Assembly (NCBI GenBank): GCA_018402385.1
Contig: JAGYJA010000006.1
Span: forward strand, 248,001 to 312,000
Length of the DNA stretch: 64,000 nt
Reading direction: 5' to 3'
DNA from: Flavobacteriaceae bacterium
GTDB lineage: Bacteria > Bacteroidota > Bacteroidia > Flavobacteriales > Flavobacteriaceae
In this document: positions 63,986 through 64,000 of the stretch, in pieces
Numbering within the stretch: the stretch's first letter is position 1
Layout of the letters: each line of letters starts with the position of its first letter
Position numbers and translations under genes: made by a program
The notes under the pieces: model-generated
Databases searched by the model: none
What the model saw: only the letters and a program-made list of their open reading frames with translations
What the model was told of the DNA's origin: nothing

Positions 63986-64000
63986 CAATGGAGTTTAACA

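Overview
The window reads as chromosomal DNA of a marine-type member of the Flavobacteriaceae (phylum Bacteroidota). The signs are low G+C and several gene neighbourhoods and families typical of that group: ferredoxin / LuxC-type acyl-CoA reductase / serC / serA-like / DUF937, rsmD next to DUF3822, a Lacal_2735-type small protein, a 1117-residue SecA, a carboxypeptidase-regulatory-domain TonB receptor, and a MoxR/DUF58/DUF4350/SpoIIM/RDD cluster. Several intergenic regions also carry the Bacteroidota promoter pattern TTG-N19..21-TAnnTTTG. I see no tRNA, rRNA operon, insertion sequence, prophage or CRISPR array; this is mostly core genome.

Layout. 1-3.6 kb: tail of an Hsp20 chaperone, a DUF2400 protein with a LolD-like ATPase, msrA-folE and a small membrane protein. 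3.6-7.7 kb (minus strand): a TonB receptor with a lipoprotein and a His/Cys-containing small exported protein (perhaps a metal-uptake module), then DUF6787- and DUF6146-like proteins. 7.7-12.1 kb: serine biosynthesis genes, the acyl-CoA reductase and a divergent ferredoxin. 12.1-14.3 kb: two tandem alpha/beta hydrolases, the first frameshifted, and a secreted hypothetical. 14.5-24.4 kb (minus strand): secA, DUF2795, cobalamin adenosyltransferase, dnaX, then rnpB (RNase P RNA, plus strand), a sulfur-carrier-like rhodanese pair with a membrane protein, rsmD, DUF3822 and a pseudopilin-like protein. 24.5-29.3 kb: a RecD-like helicase, nhaA and an ABC-F ATPase.

29.4-36.4 kb: an exopolysaccharide operon (Wza, Wzc, initiating sugar transferase, UDP-sugar epimerase, rfbB, rfbA). 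36.4-49.9 kb: housekeeping and stress genes (TIGR01777 reductase, YceI, grpE-dnaJ, an ABC-2 exporter, MscS, an NtrC-like regulator without a DNA-binding domain, PPK2, two M28 peptidases, a sterol-desaturase-like enzyme, an isoprenylcysteine-methyltransferase-like protein). 50.0-53.7 kb: a second polysaccharide cluster (polymerase/ligase, frameshifted glycosyltransferase, second initiating transferase). 53.9-55.2 kb: a small conserved protein and OxyR. 55.2-62.8 kb: the MoxR/DUF58/DUF4350/DUF4129-like/SpoIIM cluster with divergent RDD and TRIC genes. 62.8-63.3 kb: a tandem array of 68-bp units, each with two perfect hairpins. 63.3-64.0 kb: a cyclophilin lipoprotein.

Four genes are interrupted by single-base frameshifts, three of them in homopolymer runs. 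Before calling these pseudogenes, base-calling errors should be excluded. The features I find most worth a second look are the 68-bp twin-hairpin array, the frameshift pattern, the HTH-less NtrC-like protein with GAFTSA in place of GAFTGA, the (Tyr-Gly)8 tail of the Wzc kinase, and a possible small RNA downstream of dnaJ. I found no clearly new multi-gene system.
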